From: Bog-473 sp963726135
GTDB taxonomy: Bacteria > Actinomycetota > Acidimicrobiia > Acidimicrobiales > RAAP-2
Assembly: GCA_963726135.1 (NCBI GenBank)
Contig: CAVSBE010000003.1
Location: 62,001 to 126,000, forward strand
DNA: 64,000 nt
Direction: 5' to 3'
In this document: positions 8,044 through 17,551 of the stretch, piece after piece
Numbering within the stretch: position 1 is the first letter of the stretch
Layout of the letters: every line of letters begins with the position of its first letter
The notes under the pieces: model-generated
What the model saw: the letters and a program-made list of their open reading frames with translations, nothing else
Database searches by the model: none
Told to the model about the DNA's origin: nothing
Position numbers and translations under genes: made by a program

Positions 8044-10581
8044 TCAAGCTCGGGTCCTGATCCTCCGCCGACGGATCCAAGGAACGACGAAGAGGCCGAC
8101 CAGGGCCACCAGCCCAACGAGTGTGGCCAGGAGCCCGAGATCGTCGGAGGCCGAGCGTCCGTAGCTGAGTGTGACGTCGTGGCCGGTGGGCACCACCACC
8201 ATGAGGTTGGGCGTCACCCGCCAGGGCCCGTCGGCACCGCTGGCGTGCCAGTTGGGGAAGTAGGAGACCTTGACCAGCACCGGTGTCCCCACCCGCGACA
8301 CGTGGAAGCTGATGGAGGAGTCGGTCTGGGACACGGCGGTGACGCGGGTCGTGGCCACCGGCTTGACGGTCGGACTGACGTCGTTCACCGGCGTACGCGG
8401 CCACGCCGGCGGGCCGTCCTGGGCGAGCTCGACGTTCCAACGGGCGGGTTGGTCGTACCAGGCCAGCGACGGTTTGAGCCAGCTCGAGGGGGCGGGCTTC
8501 ACACCGTCGAGGACCACGGGGTCGTTGCGAAGCGGCGTGACGAGCGGGGAGTCCTTCACGAGGTAGACGCTCCAGGTGGTGTGCGTGACCGCGCCGCTGT
8601 AGTTGTAGGTCCACGGACCCGTGCGGGCGACCAATTCCAGGGCAGGGTCGGCGTTGGCCTGTTGCTCGACCGTCGGCGTCTCCGCCAGGAAGTACTTCAC
8701 CCCGAGCAGCTGCAGATGCTGTACGCCGAGCACCACGTCGACCGGCCCGTACGGGAGCCCCACCTCGGGCTGCGAGGGTGCGGCAGAGAGCTCGGCCTGG
8801 TTGATGAAGTGGTAGGGCGTGGTCGTCGAGGACTCGAACAAGAGGCCCTCCATGGAGTCGATGCAGCCGTTCGTCCAGTACGGCAGGAGCATCAGGGATT
8901 CGGGCGTCCCAAATCGGTTCTCCGTGTCGCTGTACTCCCACATCGCGCGCCCACAGCCGTAGCGCTTGCCGACGGCGTCCATCGTCTGCCAGATGGAGCG
9001 GTACTCGGGATACGAAGGCTGGTTCTCATAGCCCTCGTAGTTGAAGTTCGACCAGTTCGTGACCTGGTTGGGTCCGGCGTGGACCAGGCCCGACGGCTGG
9101 AAGACGAACGGCGGGACGACCACGAGCAACGCGCCGAGCAGGCCCAGGACGGCACCACTGACCGCGGCCGGACCCCAGCGTGGGGAGGAGGGACGCGGTG
9201 GGGTGATGGCCTCAGGGGCCCCGATCGCCTGGTCTCCCGGCACGCCCGCCTCCTCCCACGGTGGGTCCGAAGGGGGCACGTCGTCCCACCGTGACGCCCG
9301 CGCGGCCGCCTCCCAACGCCGGTCTCGCGCCGACCGCCACCACTCCGCCACGGCGATGCAGCCGGTGCCGAACGCCCAGGCCGCCATCAGGTAGACGGAG
9401 ATGAACCACAGGGGCAGGAGCCGCACGTTGTAGAGGCTGCCTTGTGGATCGAGCGCGGTGGCAAGCGCCGAAGCGATACCGAGCACGGTCACCGTGATGC
9501 CGAAGCGGCTGCGCACGAGGAACGCGGCGATGGCTCCGAGCCCGGCAAGGACGAGGGCCCAGGTATCGGCCTCGCGGAAGTACTGCCCCCAACCCTCCAC
9601 GTTCTGGTAACCCATCGACGTCGTGTAGGCGTGGTCGAGCCCGAACGGGACGAGCCACCAGCCAGACAGCAGCAGGCCGATGCCGACGGTCGAGGCGGCC
9701 CACCACAAGGCGCGTCCCGGGGGGACGGGTTGGACCGTCTTGTCGTCACGCCAGACGGCAAGCCTGGAGTCGGCGATCCCCCAGCGGGTTGGCAGGAGCT
9801 CGACGATGGTCAGGACGACGGCTCCGGCCAACGCGTACATTCCCGGGACGATGTGCGAGAGCACGCAGCCGGCCAGCACGACCGCCGCCCACCCGCGGTG
9901 TCGACCCTCCCGGACGGCGCACGCGAAGAGACCCAGGAACAAGATGGCGAGCGAGAGGCTGAACGAGAACGAATACTCCCCCGCCAGCGTCGAGAAGAGG
10001 TTGCCGCCGTAGATGGTGAACGTGTAGTCGAAGAGGAACGGCAGGGTGGCTGCGGCCAGCAGCGTTGGGAGCGGAGGACGCAAGCGGAAGAATCGACCAC
10101 AGGCCCACGCACAGACTGGGAGCAGGACGGATCCGAGGATCGTGCCCATCTTGAACGCGACGTCGTAGGGAATGACCCAGCCGCCGATCGCGATGAAGAA
10201 GTCGGGCAACGTGAAGTAGAAGGTGTAGAGGGGGAAACCGTCGTACCAGCCTGGGTCCCAGCCGGTCAGGTGACCATGGCGCAGCAGCATCTCGAGGTAC
10301 TTGGGCATGGCGATGTGCGCGCCCGTGTCACCTCCGGTGGTGGTGGTGTTCGTGAACAGCAGGCTGGGGTGGAGTTGCGAGATCGTCACGACGATGACGG
10401 CGGTGATCGTGATCACGGTGATGGCGCCCGGTACCCACCACCAGCTGCGCCGGGACGCGCCCGGCCGTCGCGGCGCCGGCTCGGCCGCTGGCGGCTCCTG
10501 CACGTTCACCACGTCGGCCGCGGGCAGTTCAGCCACGTGCGACCGAGTCCGAGCAGGCGCGGTTCGGGGCGTCCCCGCCAC
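8044..10581 (-). CDS. Large polytopic membrane protein, GT-C / PTPS_related-like
   Basis: An 845-residue membrane protein with a cytoplasmic N-terminal tail of about 45 residues, a first membrane segment (VPGAITVITITAVIVVTISQ), and then the extracytoplasmic loop GGDTGAHIAMPKYLEMLLR with GWDPGWYDGFPLYTFY. This acidic loop after TM1 is characteristic of GT-C-fold, PTPS_related membrane proteins thought to transfer sugars from polyprenyl-phosphate donors. About a dozen hydrophobic segments follow, then a soluble C-terminal region (FPNWHASGADGPWRVTPNLM) ending in a final membrane helix and RRRRIRTRA. It stands alone between the P450 operon and the head-group locus. The donor and acceptor are unknown. 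The start could be any of several nearby codons. Confidence 0.65.
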   Translation of the reverse strand: MAGTPRTAPARTRSHVAELPAADVVNVQEPPAAEPAPRRPGASRRSWWWVPGAITVITITAVIVVTISQLHPSLLFTNTTTTGGDTGAHIAMPKYLEMLLRHGHLTGWDPGWYDGFPLYTFYFTLPDFFIAIGGWVIPYDVAFKMGTILGSVLLPVCAWACGRFFRLRPPLPTLLAAATLPFLFDYTFTIYGGNLFSTLAGEYSFSFSLSLAILFLGLFACAVREGRHRGWAAVVLAGCVLSHIVPGMYALAGAVVLTIVELLPTRWGIADSRLAVWRDDKTVQPVPPGRALWWAASTVGIGLLLSGWWLVPFGLDHAYTTSMGYQNVEGWGQYFREADTWALVLAGLGAIAAFLVRSRFGITVTVLGIASALATALDPQGSLYNVRLLPLWFISVYLMAAWAFGTGCIAVAEWWRSARDRRWEAAARASRWDDVPPSDPPWEEAGVPGDQAIGAPEAITPPRPSSPRWGPAAVSGAVLGLLGALLVVVPPFVFQPSGLVHAGPNQVTNWSNFNYEGYENQPSYPEYRSIWQTMDAVGKRYGCGRAMWEYSDTENRFGTPESLMLLPYWTNGCIDSMEGLLFESSTTTPYHFINQAELSAAPSQPEVGLPYGPVDVVLGVQHLQLLGVKYFLAETPTVEQQANADPALELVARTGPWTYNYSGAVTHTTWSVYLVKDSPLVTPLRNDPVVLDGVKPAPSSWLKPSLAWYDQPARWNVELAQDGPPAWPRTPVNDVSPTVKPVATTRVTAVSQTDSSISFHVSRVGTPVLVKVSYFPNWHASGADGPWRVTPNLMVVVPTGHDVTLSYGRSASDDLGLLATLVGLVALVGLFVVPWIRRRRIRTRA

Positions 10582-10776
10582 CGCTGTCGTTCGGCCACAT
10601 CCGGGTTACGTTACCGGCCAGATCTCCGATAACGGGATCGGGTCGGCGGCGCGTCGCCATCGTGTCGGCCCGGGAAAGTGCACGTCACTGCCCACGTCGC
10701 GTCTCGGCTCCGGGTGGTTGACTCGATTCGCGCCAACCCCTCATGAGCACAATTCTTCAGGCGATAGGGGGAAGGC

Positions 10777-13255
10777 TCAACCCCGGACCCGGGCCGAGGT
10801 TGGGTCGTAGAACGCCCCCGTCCGGACGTCGACTGGTGCGATCGCGTCTCCCACCGTGACCTCCCAGGTGCCGGTGCCCAAGTCGTCGGCGCCGACGGGG
10901 CCGCGGTCCCGTCGCCACACGTAGGCGAGCCCGACGGCCGCGCCGCACGTGGCCGACCACGCGGCCGAGGTCAGCTGGCCGGCGGGCTCACCGTCGTGGA
11001 GGACGAGCTCGCCGCCCCACAGCATCGCGTCGGGGTCGCCGACCCGCAGGGAGACGAGGCGCCTTCGAGGTCCCGCATCGATGGCCGACTCGAGGGCTGT
11101 CCGGCCCACGAAATCGACCGGGGTCTTGAGTTTGCAGGTGAAGCGCAGGCCGGCTTCGAGCGGGGTGTGGTCAGGGGTGAGGTCGGTGCCGAAGGCCCGG
11201 TATCCCTTGTCGAGGCGGAGACTGTTGATGGCGTAGTACCCGGCGTCGACGAGGCCAAGGTCGGTGCCCGCCGCCACCAGGTCCTCATACACACCCACGG
11301 CGAACTCGCTCGGGACGTAGAGCTCCCAGCCGAGCTCGCCCACGTACGTGATCCGGGTGGCCCGCACCGTGGCGTAGCCGAGCGGGATCTCCCGGCTCGT
11401 CGAGAACGGGAACGCCCCGTCGGACAGGTCCGCCGAGCCGAGCCGGCCGAGCAGCTGGCGCGACGCGGGACCCATCACGCCGAGGACGGCGTAGGCCGAG
11501 GAGACGTCGACCACGCTGACGTGCTCGCTGGCGCGGACATGCCGCTCAATCCAGGCAGCGTCGCGCACAGGTGAGGCCGCGCTCGTCACGAGCAGGTACC
11601 GGTCCGGCGCGAGGCGGGTCACGGTCACGTCGGCCTCGTAGCCCGCGCGCTCGTTGAGCATGCCCGTGTACACGGCCCGGCCCGGCCCGACGGCGACGTC
11701 CGCCGTGCACAGGCGCTGCAGCACCGTCTCGGCGTCCCGACCGACCACGAGCGAGCTTGCCGAAGGACGTCTCGTCGAAGACGGCCACACGCTGCCGGGT
11801 CGCCGCCTGCTCGGCGGCCGACCAGGCGAGCCACCCGGGCCGGCCCCAGGTGTAGTCGAGCTCGGCGGTTACCCCCGCCGGGGCGAAGACGTTGGGCCGC
11901 TCCCACCCCATCTTCGAGCCGAAGACGGCTCCCTTGCCCGCGAGGAGGTGGTGCAGCGGCGATCGCCGGAACGGGCGGGCCGTCGCCAGCTCCCGGTTCG
12001 GCCAAGGCAGCGCGTAGTGAAGGCCGAGGACCTCACCCACCCGGTCCCGCAACCACCGGTTGTTGGCGTTGAACGGTGCGAAGCGCCGGATGTCGACCGC
12101 GACCAGGTCGCTGGTCGGCTCGCCCTCGACGATCCACTCGGCGAGGGCCCGGCCCGCGCCGCCACCCGACGCGATCCCGACCGAGTTGAACCCCGCCCCC
12201 ACGAAGAACCCCCGGACGTTCGGCGCCTCGCCCAGCACGAACTGGTTGTCGGGCGTGAAGCTCTCCGGGCCGTTGTACAGCTTCTTCAGCCCGGTGGTCG
12301 CGAGAGCGGGGATCCGGTGGACGGCCGATTCCATGAGGATGCCGAAGTGGTCCCAGTCCTCCTCGAGGAGCTGGAACTCGAACGGGTACGGCAGCGCGTC
12401 GGGGGCGACCCAGGGCTTTGCCGTCGGCTCGAATCCGCCCACGACGAGGCCGCCGACCTCCTCCTTCACGTAGGTGTACCCGTCCGGGTCGCGCAGGATG
12501 GGGAGGTCCGGGCGGACGCCTTCGATGGCCTCGGTCACCACGTAGAAGTGCTCGGCCGAGTGCAGGGGGACGTCGACGCCGCAGAGGAGGCCGACGGCCT
12601 TCGCCCACTGGCCGGCGCAATTCACGACCACCTCAGCCGCAACGGAACCGCGGTCCGTCACGACGCCTCTCACCCGGCCCTGGCGCGTGGTGATGCCCGT
12701 CACCCGGGTGTGCTCCTCGATGCGGACGCCCCGCAGACGCGCCCCGCGGGCGAGGGAGGCGGTCACGTCGACCGGGTTGACGGTGGCGTCGCCGGGCAGC
12801 CAGAGGGCGCCGAGCAGATCGCGCGTCTCGAGGATGGGATAACGCTCGAGGGCCTGGAGAGGTGTGAGCAGCTCGCATTCGAGGTCATAGGCCGCAGCCG
12901 TCGCCGCTGTCCGGCGGAGCTGGACCATCCGGTCGGGCGTGCGCGCCACGGTCACGCCTCCGCACCGCTTGAGACCCGTGGCGAGGCCCGTCTCCGCCTC
13001 GAGCTCACCGTAGAGGCGGGCGGAGTACTGCACGAGACGGGTCCCCGACTCGGTTGCCCGGAGCTGGCCGAGGAGGCCCGCCGCATGCCACGTCGTTCCA
13101 CACGAGAGTCGTCCCTGCTCGAGCAGCAGGACGTCGGTCCAGCCGAGGTGAGCCAGGTGGTACGCGGTGGAGGTCCCGACCACACCACCGCCGATGATCA
13201 CGACGCGGGACCGGTCCGGCAGGTCGCCCCCGGTGGGTGCATGCTCCACGGTCAT
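10777..13255 (-). CDS. FAD-dependent dehydrogenase fused to GcvT domain (dimethylglycine/sarcosine dehydrogenase type), frameshifted
   Basis: The N-terminal DAO-type domain has RVVIIGGGVVGTSTAYHL and TTWHAAGLLGQLR near residues 18-65, with VGAGFNSVGIASGGGAGRAL near 350. The C-terminal part is a GCV_T aminomethyltransferase-type domain (LVVGRDAETVLQRLCTADV, YVGELGWELYVP, GYYAINSLRLDKGYRAFG). The two halves lie in different frames. The family joint SFGK-LVVGRDA shows one extra base near 11745-11755; removing it gives an 825-residue protein of the usual length. The enzyme oxidatively demethylates an N-methylated glycine and passes the one-carbon unit to tetrahydrofolate. It follows a choline-kinase-like gene and a permease, which fits choline or betaine breakdown. 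The GTG/ATG choice at the start is uncertain. Confidence 0.85.
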
Positions 13256-13274
13256 CCTCCCTCGCCGGTCCGGC

Positions 13275-14201
13275 TCAGTCTGCCCGCGTCACGTCGGCCA
13301 GGAGCCGCTCGAGGTCGGGGCCGGCGAAGGTGGCCTCGGCCCGCTCGTACTTCTCCATGCCCCAGGACCAGAAGTCGAACGCGATGGTGCTGATGGCGTC
13401 CTGGATCGACGCCCACAGCGTCCATCCGTACTGTGACATGAGGCCCCACAGACGGGCCCGCGCCAAATGGCTCGCGGTGAGGGCGCCGTCGTACGCCTCG
13501 ACCAGCTCCTCGAGCTGGTCAAGGGTGAGGTGGCACTCGCTCCAGATGTTGCCGAGCTCGAAGTAGGGGTCGTTGTTGCCGGAGTACTCGTAGTCGATGA
13601 TGAAGACCGTCTGGCCGTCGTCGATGAAGTTGGCGGCGAGGAGGTCGTTGTTGCACGGGCGGGGCGGCACCGGCCGAGCGCCCATGGCCTGGCGGATCCG
13701 CCCGACGGCCTCGGCGTGGTCGAGGTAGCACCGCGGGAGCCGAAAGCCGCGCCGCTGGACCCGGCCCAGGTAGTCGGCCTGGCGTTCGAACATGTCGAAG
13801 CGGTTGACGAAGGGCTCGCCGGCGTGGAGCCGGCTGCAGGCAAGCGCCACCCGGGCCAGGATCCCGGGCTGCTGCAGTAGTTCGTCGGTGAGCGACGCGC
13901 CCCCGAGGAAGCCGAGCACGAGGATCCCGTCGTCGGGAAGGAAGTCGACGACGGGCGCACCCACGCCGGTGGCCGCGGCGCGGACACTGTTCTCGTACTC
14001 GGCCCGGCGGTCGACGGCGAGCTCGTCGGCCGACGACGGGGTCGAGTGGCGGAGGACATAGGACCCGTCGGGGGTCGTGACCTTGTAGTTCCGGTTGGTG
14101 AGACCCCCGGGAAGCGGCTCGACCCGGCAGGACCGACCGCGGAAGACCTCGATCCGCTCGAGGAGGGCGGGGTCGAGGTCAGCGCCGTCGCCGGCGCTCA
14201 C
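13275..14201 (-). CDS. Choline/ethanolamine kinase-like phosphotransferase
   Basis: A 308-residue protein-kinase-like fold phosphotransferase. The N-terminal GGLTNRNYKVTTPDGSYVLR matches the choline-kinase nucleotide loop. The catalytic Brenner-type motif is CNNDLLAANFI near residue 185 (Cys in place of the usual His, Asp retained), and VFIIDYEYSGNNDPYFELGN is the metal-binding/choline-kinase signature. A kinase phosphorylating choline, ethanolamine or a similar amino alcohol is the best reading; aminoglycoside or thiamine kinases are less likely because of the IDYEYSG segment. It lies 19 bp upstream of the flavoprotein-GcvT gene and 22 bp downstream of the permease, so the three form one operon. 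Confidence 0.8.
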   Translation of the reverse strand: MSAGDGADLDPALLERIEVFRGRSCRVEPLPGGLTNRNYKVTTPDGSYVLRHSTPSSADELAVDRRAEYENSVRAAATGVGAPVVDFLPDDGILVLGFLGGASLTDELLQQPGILARVALACSRLHAGEPFVNRFDMFERQADYLGRVQRRGFRLPRCYLDHAEAVGRIRQAMGARPVPPRPCNNDLLAANFIDDGQTVFIIDYEYSGNNDPYFELGNIWSECHLTLDQLEELVEAYDGALTASHLARARLWGLMSQYGWTLWASIQDAISTIAFDFWSWGMEKYERAEATFAGPDLERLLADVTRAD

Positions 14202-14223
14202 CGTGGCAGATGGTCGGGTCTGC

Positions 14224-15852
14224 TCAGGGCAGCGAGGAGGCGGGGTAGTCGACGTTGCCGAGCAGCTCGATGGTCTCTTTCTCCACTGTCTGCTTCGGGC
14301 CGGTGAACCAGTTCTTGACCGACAGGTGCCAGTAGAGCCACAAGAAGATCAGGAACGCCGGGAACACGATGATCGTGTAGTTCACGTACTTCATGGAGAA
14401 CCCGGTGGTCCACGGCACGCCCAGGTTCGAAGTCGGCATGAAGGCCATGAACGTCACGAGCACGACGTCGAGAAGGGCGATGACGGCGAGCCACTTGTAC
14501 TTGGCCCCGAGGGTCCAGGCGCCGGGTTGGAACGCGTCCCCCATCCGCCACCGGTGCCAGATCGGGATGGCGAAAGCCCAGTAGAGGCCGATGACGCCGA
14601 TCGACACGACGGCGAAGAATGCGATAGGCACCGGCACCCCGCCAATGTCGACGGGGATGAGCGCCGGCGCCGTGATGATGAGGGAGACCACGGCGACGAG
14701 GATCACGCCGAAGACCGGGACCCGCTTCGAGCTGAGCCTGGACCACACGCTGGCGGCCGGCACCGCGCCGTCCCGACTGAACGCGAAGAGCATGCGGGCG
14801 CAACTCGTCATGCAGGCCATGGTGCAGAAGAACTGGCCGACCGTGGCAATGAGGAGGACCGTCCCGCCCCACCGGGATGTGAGGGCCTGGGAGAAGATCA
14901 GCGCCACACCGCCGCCGCCCTTCGTGACTGCGCCCTCGTTCTGAACGGCGAAGAGGAAGGCGAGGAGGAGAAGCCAGCCACCGATGGCCGAGTAGAAGAT
15001 CGACCGCCAGATGCCCTTAGCGGCCGAATCAGCCGCGGAGTGTGTCTCCTCGGAGAGGTGGGCCGAGGCGTCATACCCGGTGATCGTGTACTGGGTCAGC
15101 AGGGCGCCGATCGGCAGGATGATGAAGATGAAGCCCCAGCCGTGCGTCGCGCCGTTGAAGAAGCCGGTGTTGTTGACGGTCGACGTGAAGACCATATGGG
15201 CGCTGGCGTGGTGGTGCGGCAGAAAGATCAGGATGAGGATGATCGCGGCGGCGCCGACCACGTGCCACCAGACGGAGACGTTGTTGACGATCCCGAGCAG
15301 GTGGCTCGAGAAGATGTTGACCACCGCGGCGAGCACGAGGATGCCGAGGAAGTACAAGAAGATTGTGTCCAGGCTGCCCGATGTGTAGCTGCCTGGGAAG
15401 AGGAAGCCGAGCGTGAGATCGAGGAAGGTGGCGCACCCGTAGGCGACCGAAGCGACGATCGCCAGCAAGCCGATCAGGTTGAGCCAGCCGGTGTAGTACC
15501 CGGCCTTCACGCCGCCGAGCTTGGAGGCCCACCAGTAGATGCCGCCCGAGGTCGGGAACGCCGAGACCAGTTCGGACAGGCAGAGGCCGATGCAGAGCAC
15601 GAGGGCGGCCAGCACCGGCCACCCCCAGGCGATGGCCGCCGGGCCACCACCGTTCCACCCGCTCGCGAAGGTGGTGAAGCACCCGGCCAGGATGGAGATG
15701 ATGGAGAAGCTGATGGCGAAGTTGGAGAAGCCGGACCAGGAGCGGCTCAGCTCCTGCTTGTAGCCCATCTCTGCGAGGCGCCGCTCGTCTGCGTCCAGGG
15801 TTGCGACATCCGGAACTTCCGGGATCTCCTCCACGTCGACGCCTTCAGGCAC
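14224..15852 (-). CDS. APC-superfamily amino acid/choline permease
   Basis: A 542-residue transporter with about twelve membrane segments. The first (FSNFAISFSIISILAGCFTT) is the APC signature, followed by SAFPTSGGIYWWASKLGG, the conserved TM3 entrance of the GABA/choline (ACT, BAT1-like) group. Another conserved element, TGYDASAHLSEET, lies mid-protein. It probably imports an amino acid, a biogenic amine or choline. Being first in an operon with a choline-kinase-like enzyme and a dimethylglycine/sarcosine-type dehydrogenase, a quaternary or methylated amine substrate is the reasonable guess, but sequence alone cannot distinguish it from GABA or ethanolamine. Confidence 0.85.
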   Translation of the reverse strand: MPEGVDVEEIPEVPDVATLDADERRLAEMGYKQELSRSWSGFSNFAISFSIISILAGCFTTFASGWNGGGPAAIAWGWPVLAALVLCIGLCLSELVSAFPTSGGIYWWASKLGGVKAGYYTGWLNLIGLLAIVASVAYGCATFLDLTLGFLFPGSYTSGSLDTIFLYFLGILVLAAVVNIFSSHLLGIVNNVSVWWHVVGAAAIILILIFLPHHHASAHMVFTSTVNNTGFFNGATHGWGFIFIILPIGALLTQYTITGYDASAHLSEETHSAADSAAKGIWRSIFYSAIGGWLLLLAFLFAVQNEGAVTKGGGGVALIFSQALTSRWGGTVLLIATVGQFFCTMACMTSCARMLFAFSRDGAVPAASVWSRLSSKRVPVFGVILVAVVSLIITAPALIPVDIGGVPVPIAFFAVVSIGVIGLYWAFAIPIWHRWRMGDAFQPGAWTLGAKYKWLAVIALLDVVLVTFMAFMPTSNLGVPWTTGFSMKYVNYTIIVFPAFLIFLWLYWHLSVKNWFTGPKQTVEKETIELLGNVDYPASSLP

Positions 15853-16032
15853 GTGCGGCCCCCTTTGTTCGGCGACCCCGGGATCAGCGGTCGCATCCGG
15901 TGTTGCGGCACGTTAGCAAGCCCCCCGGCCGCGTGACGGGAATGTTATCGAGACGCATTCAACCGCGTCGTGGATAGGCGCGGCGGTGCCGGTTCGGGAC
16001 CGAATCGGTCGTCAATCGCTCGGACCTGGCAG

Positions 16033-16053
16033 GATCGGTCGGCGCCGCCGATC
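16033..16053. promoter_or_regulatory. Inverted repeat between divergent permease and kinase operons
   Basis: GATCGG (16033-16038) and CCGATC (16048-16053) are a perfect 6-bp inverted repeat around a 9-bp GC-rich centre, 70 bp upstream of the kinase ATG in the 271-bp divergent spacer. It could be an operator shared by both operons or merely a GC-rich hairpin. The rest of the spacer shows only small GC-rich repeats and no convincing -10/-35 pair. Confidence 0.3.
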
Positions 16054-16123
16054 GGGGGCCTGCGTTGCGCGACAATCCGATGAATCCCCCCGGGACGGAC
16101 CGGGGCAGAAGCCGGGAGGCGGC

Positions 16124-17551
16124 ATGAAGATCCTCGCCGTCGACCAGGGGACGTCAGCGACCAAGGCCGTCGTGTTCGGCGACGACGGGGAGACGCTCGC
16201 CTCGGTGGAGGTCGCCGTCACGCCGCATGCGGTCCCGGGTGGAGGCGTCGAGCAGGACCCCGAGCAGCTGTGGGAGTCGGTCTGCGCAGCCGGGACAGAC
16301 GCCATCGTCCGAGCAGGCGGCGACGTGGCGGCCGTGGGCGTCGCCAACCAGGGCGAGACCGTGCTGGCCTGGGATCGCGGCACCGGTCGTCCGCTGAGCG
16401 CAGCCCTCTCCTGGCAAGACCGCCGGGCGGCGACAGTCTGCGCCGACATGGCGGGGGACGCCGAACAGCTGACGCGGACGACCGGTCTCCCGCTCGATCC
16501 CTACTTCGCGGCGCCGAAGATGGCCTGGCTGCGCCGCAACGTCACGACGGAAGGGGTCGTGACGACCACGGACACCTGGCTCCTGCACCGCCTGACGGGC
16601 GCCTTCGTGACCGACGCCACCACGGCCTCGAGGACGCTGCTCCTCGACCTCGAGCGCCGCGCGTGGTCGGAGGAGGCGTGTGCCGCCTTCGGACTGCGCC
16701 CAGAAGACCTGCCTGCCGTCGTCGGCTGCGCGGAGGAGATCGGCAACACGGACGCGTTCGGTGTGCCGCTCGCCGTGAGCGGCTTGTGCGTCGACCAGCA
16801 GGCGGCACTCGTCGGGGAGCATTGCCTCGAAACCGGGGAGTCGAAGTGCACGTACGGCACAGGCGCGTTCCTGTTGGCCAACGCCGGCCCGGAGCCGGTC
16901 GCGTCGTCGGCCGGCCTGGCCGTGTCCGTGGCCTGGCAGCTCGGCGAGCACGCGGCCTACTGCATTGACGGGCAGGTCTACGCCGCCGGTGCGGCCGTCG
17001 CCTGGTTGCGCCGGTGGGGGTTCCTGGGCCGTTCCGAGGATCTCGACGCCGTGGCCGGCTCGGTGGGCGGCGGCGGCGGCGTCACGGTGGTCCCCGCCCT
17101 CAGCGGCCTCGGCGCGCCGTGGTGGCGTCCCGATGTGCTCGCGAGTATCGAGGGGATCGGGCCGGGTACCGAGCCCGCGCACGTCGTCCGTGCGACGGTC
17201 GAGGGCCTGGCGGCACAGGTGACCCTGTTGGCCCGGGCCGCCGCAGTCGACCTCGGCCGTCCGCTCACGCTGCTGCGGGTGGACGGGGGGCTGACCCGCT
17301 CGCGGCTGCTCATGCAGACGCAGGCCGACTTGCTGCAGACCACGGTGGAAGTCGCTTCTTCCGCGCACGCCACGGCGGCCGGTGTGGCGGCCCTGGCCCG
17401 GCTCGGCGCCGGCGGGGGAGCATCGCTCGACGAGGTCGTCGCACGGTCCCGGCCGGACAGGCGCTACGAGCCGGCGGTCTCGGCCGACGAGGCGGCCGTG
17501 CGTCTGGAGCGCTTCGAGCGCGCGGTGGCGCGCCTGGTGGCGACGCCGTGA
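16124..17551 (+). CDS. glpK: FGGY-family kinase, glycerol kinase type
   Basis: A 475-residue kinase. The ATG at 16124 has a GGGAGG ribosome-binding site 4 bases upstream, and the protein then begins ILAVDQGTSATKAVVF, the FGGY phosphate-1 loop; a longer frame from 15986 has no such support. Family landmarks include ANQGETVLAWDRGTGRPL, ALSWQDRRA, KCTYGTGAFLLANAG and LSGLGAPWWRP. These agree best with glycerol kinase, although other FGGY polyol kinases cannot be excluded. The GTG of the next gene overlaps the stop (GTGA). With that neighbour a glycerol to glycerol-3-phosphate to dihydroxyacetone-phosphate route is implied. The protein is somewhat shorter than E. coli GlpK (about 500 residues). 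Confidence 0.8.
   Translation: MKILAVDQGTSATKAVVFGDDGETLASVEVAVTPHAVPGGGVEQDPEQLWESVCAAGTDAIVRAGGDVAAVGVANQGETVLAWDRGTGRPLSAALSWQDRRAATVCADMAGDAEQLTRTTGLPLDPYFAAPKMAWLRRNVTTEGVVTTTDTWLLHRLTGAFVTDATTASRTLLLDLERRAWSEEACAAFGLRPEDLPAVVGCAEEIGNTDAFGVPLAVSGLCVDQQAALVGEHCLETGESKCTYGTGAFLLANAGPEPVASSAGLAVSVAWQLGEHAAYCIDGQVYAAGAAVAWLRRWGFLGRSEDLDAVAGSVGGGGGVTVVPALSGLGAPWWRPDVLASIEGIGPGTEPAHVVRATVEGLAAQVTLLARAAAVDLGRPLTLLRVDGGLTRSRLLMQTQADLLQTTVEVASSAHATAAGVAALARLGAGGGASLDEVVARSRPDRRYEPAVSADEAAVRLERFERAVARLVATP

Noticed and set aside
8000..8941. Long open frames antisense to the GT-C protein and to many other genes
   Set aside because: High GC leaves open antisense frames; their translations are Arg/Gly/Pro-rich and show no family motifs.
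11546..11790. Overlapping separate genes for the flavoprotein and the GcvT protein
   Set aside because: The overlap region of each frame is not protein-like; the family joint is continuous if one base is removed, so it is one gene.
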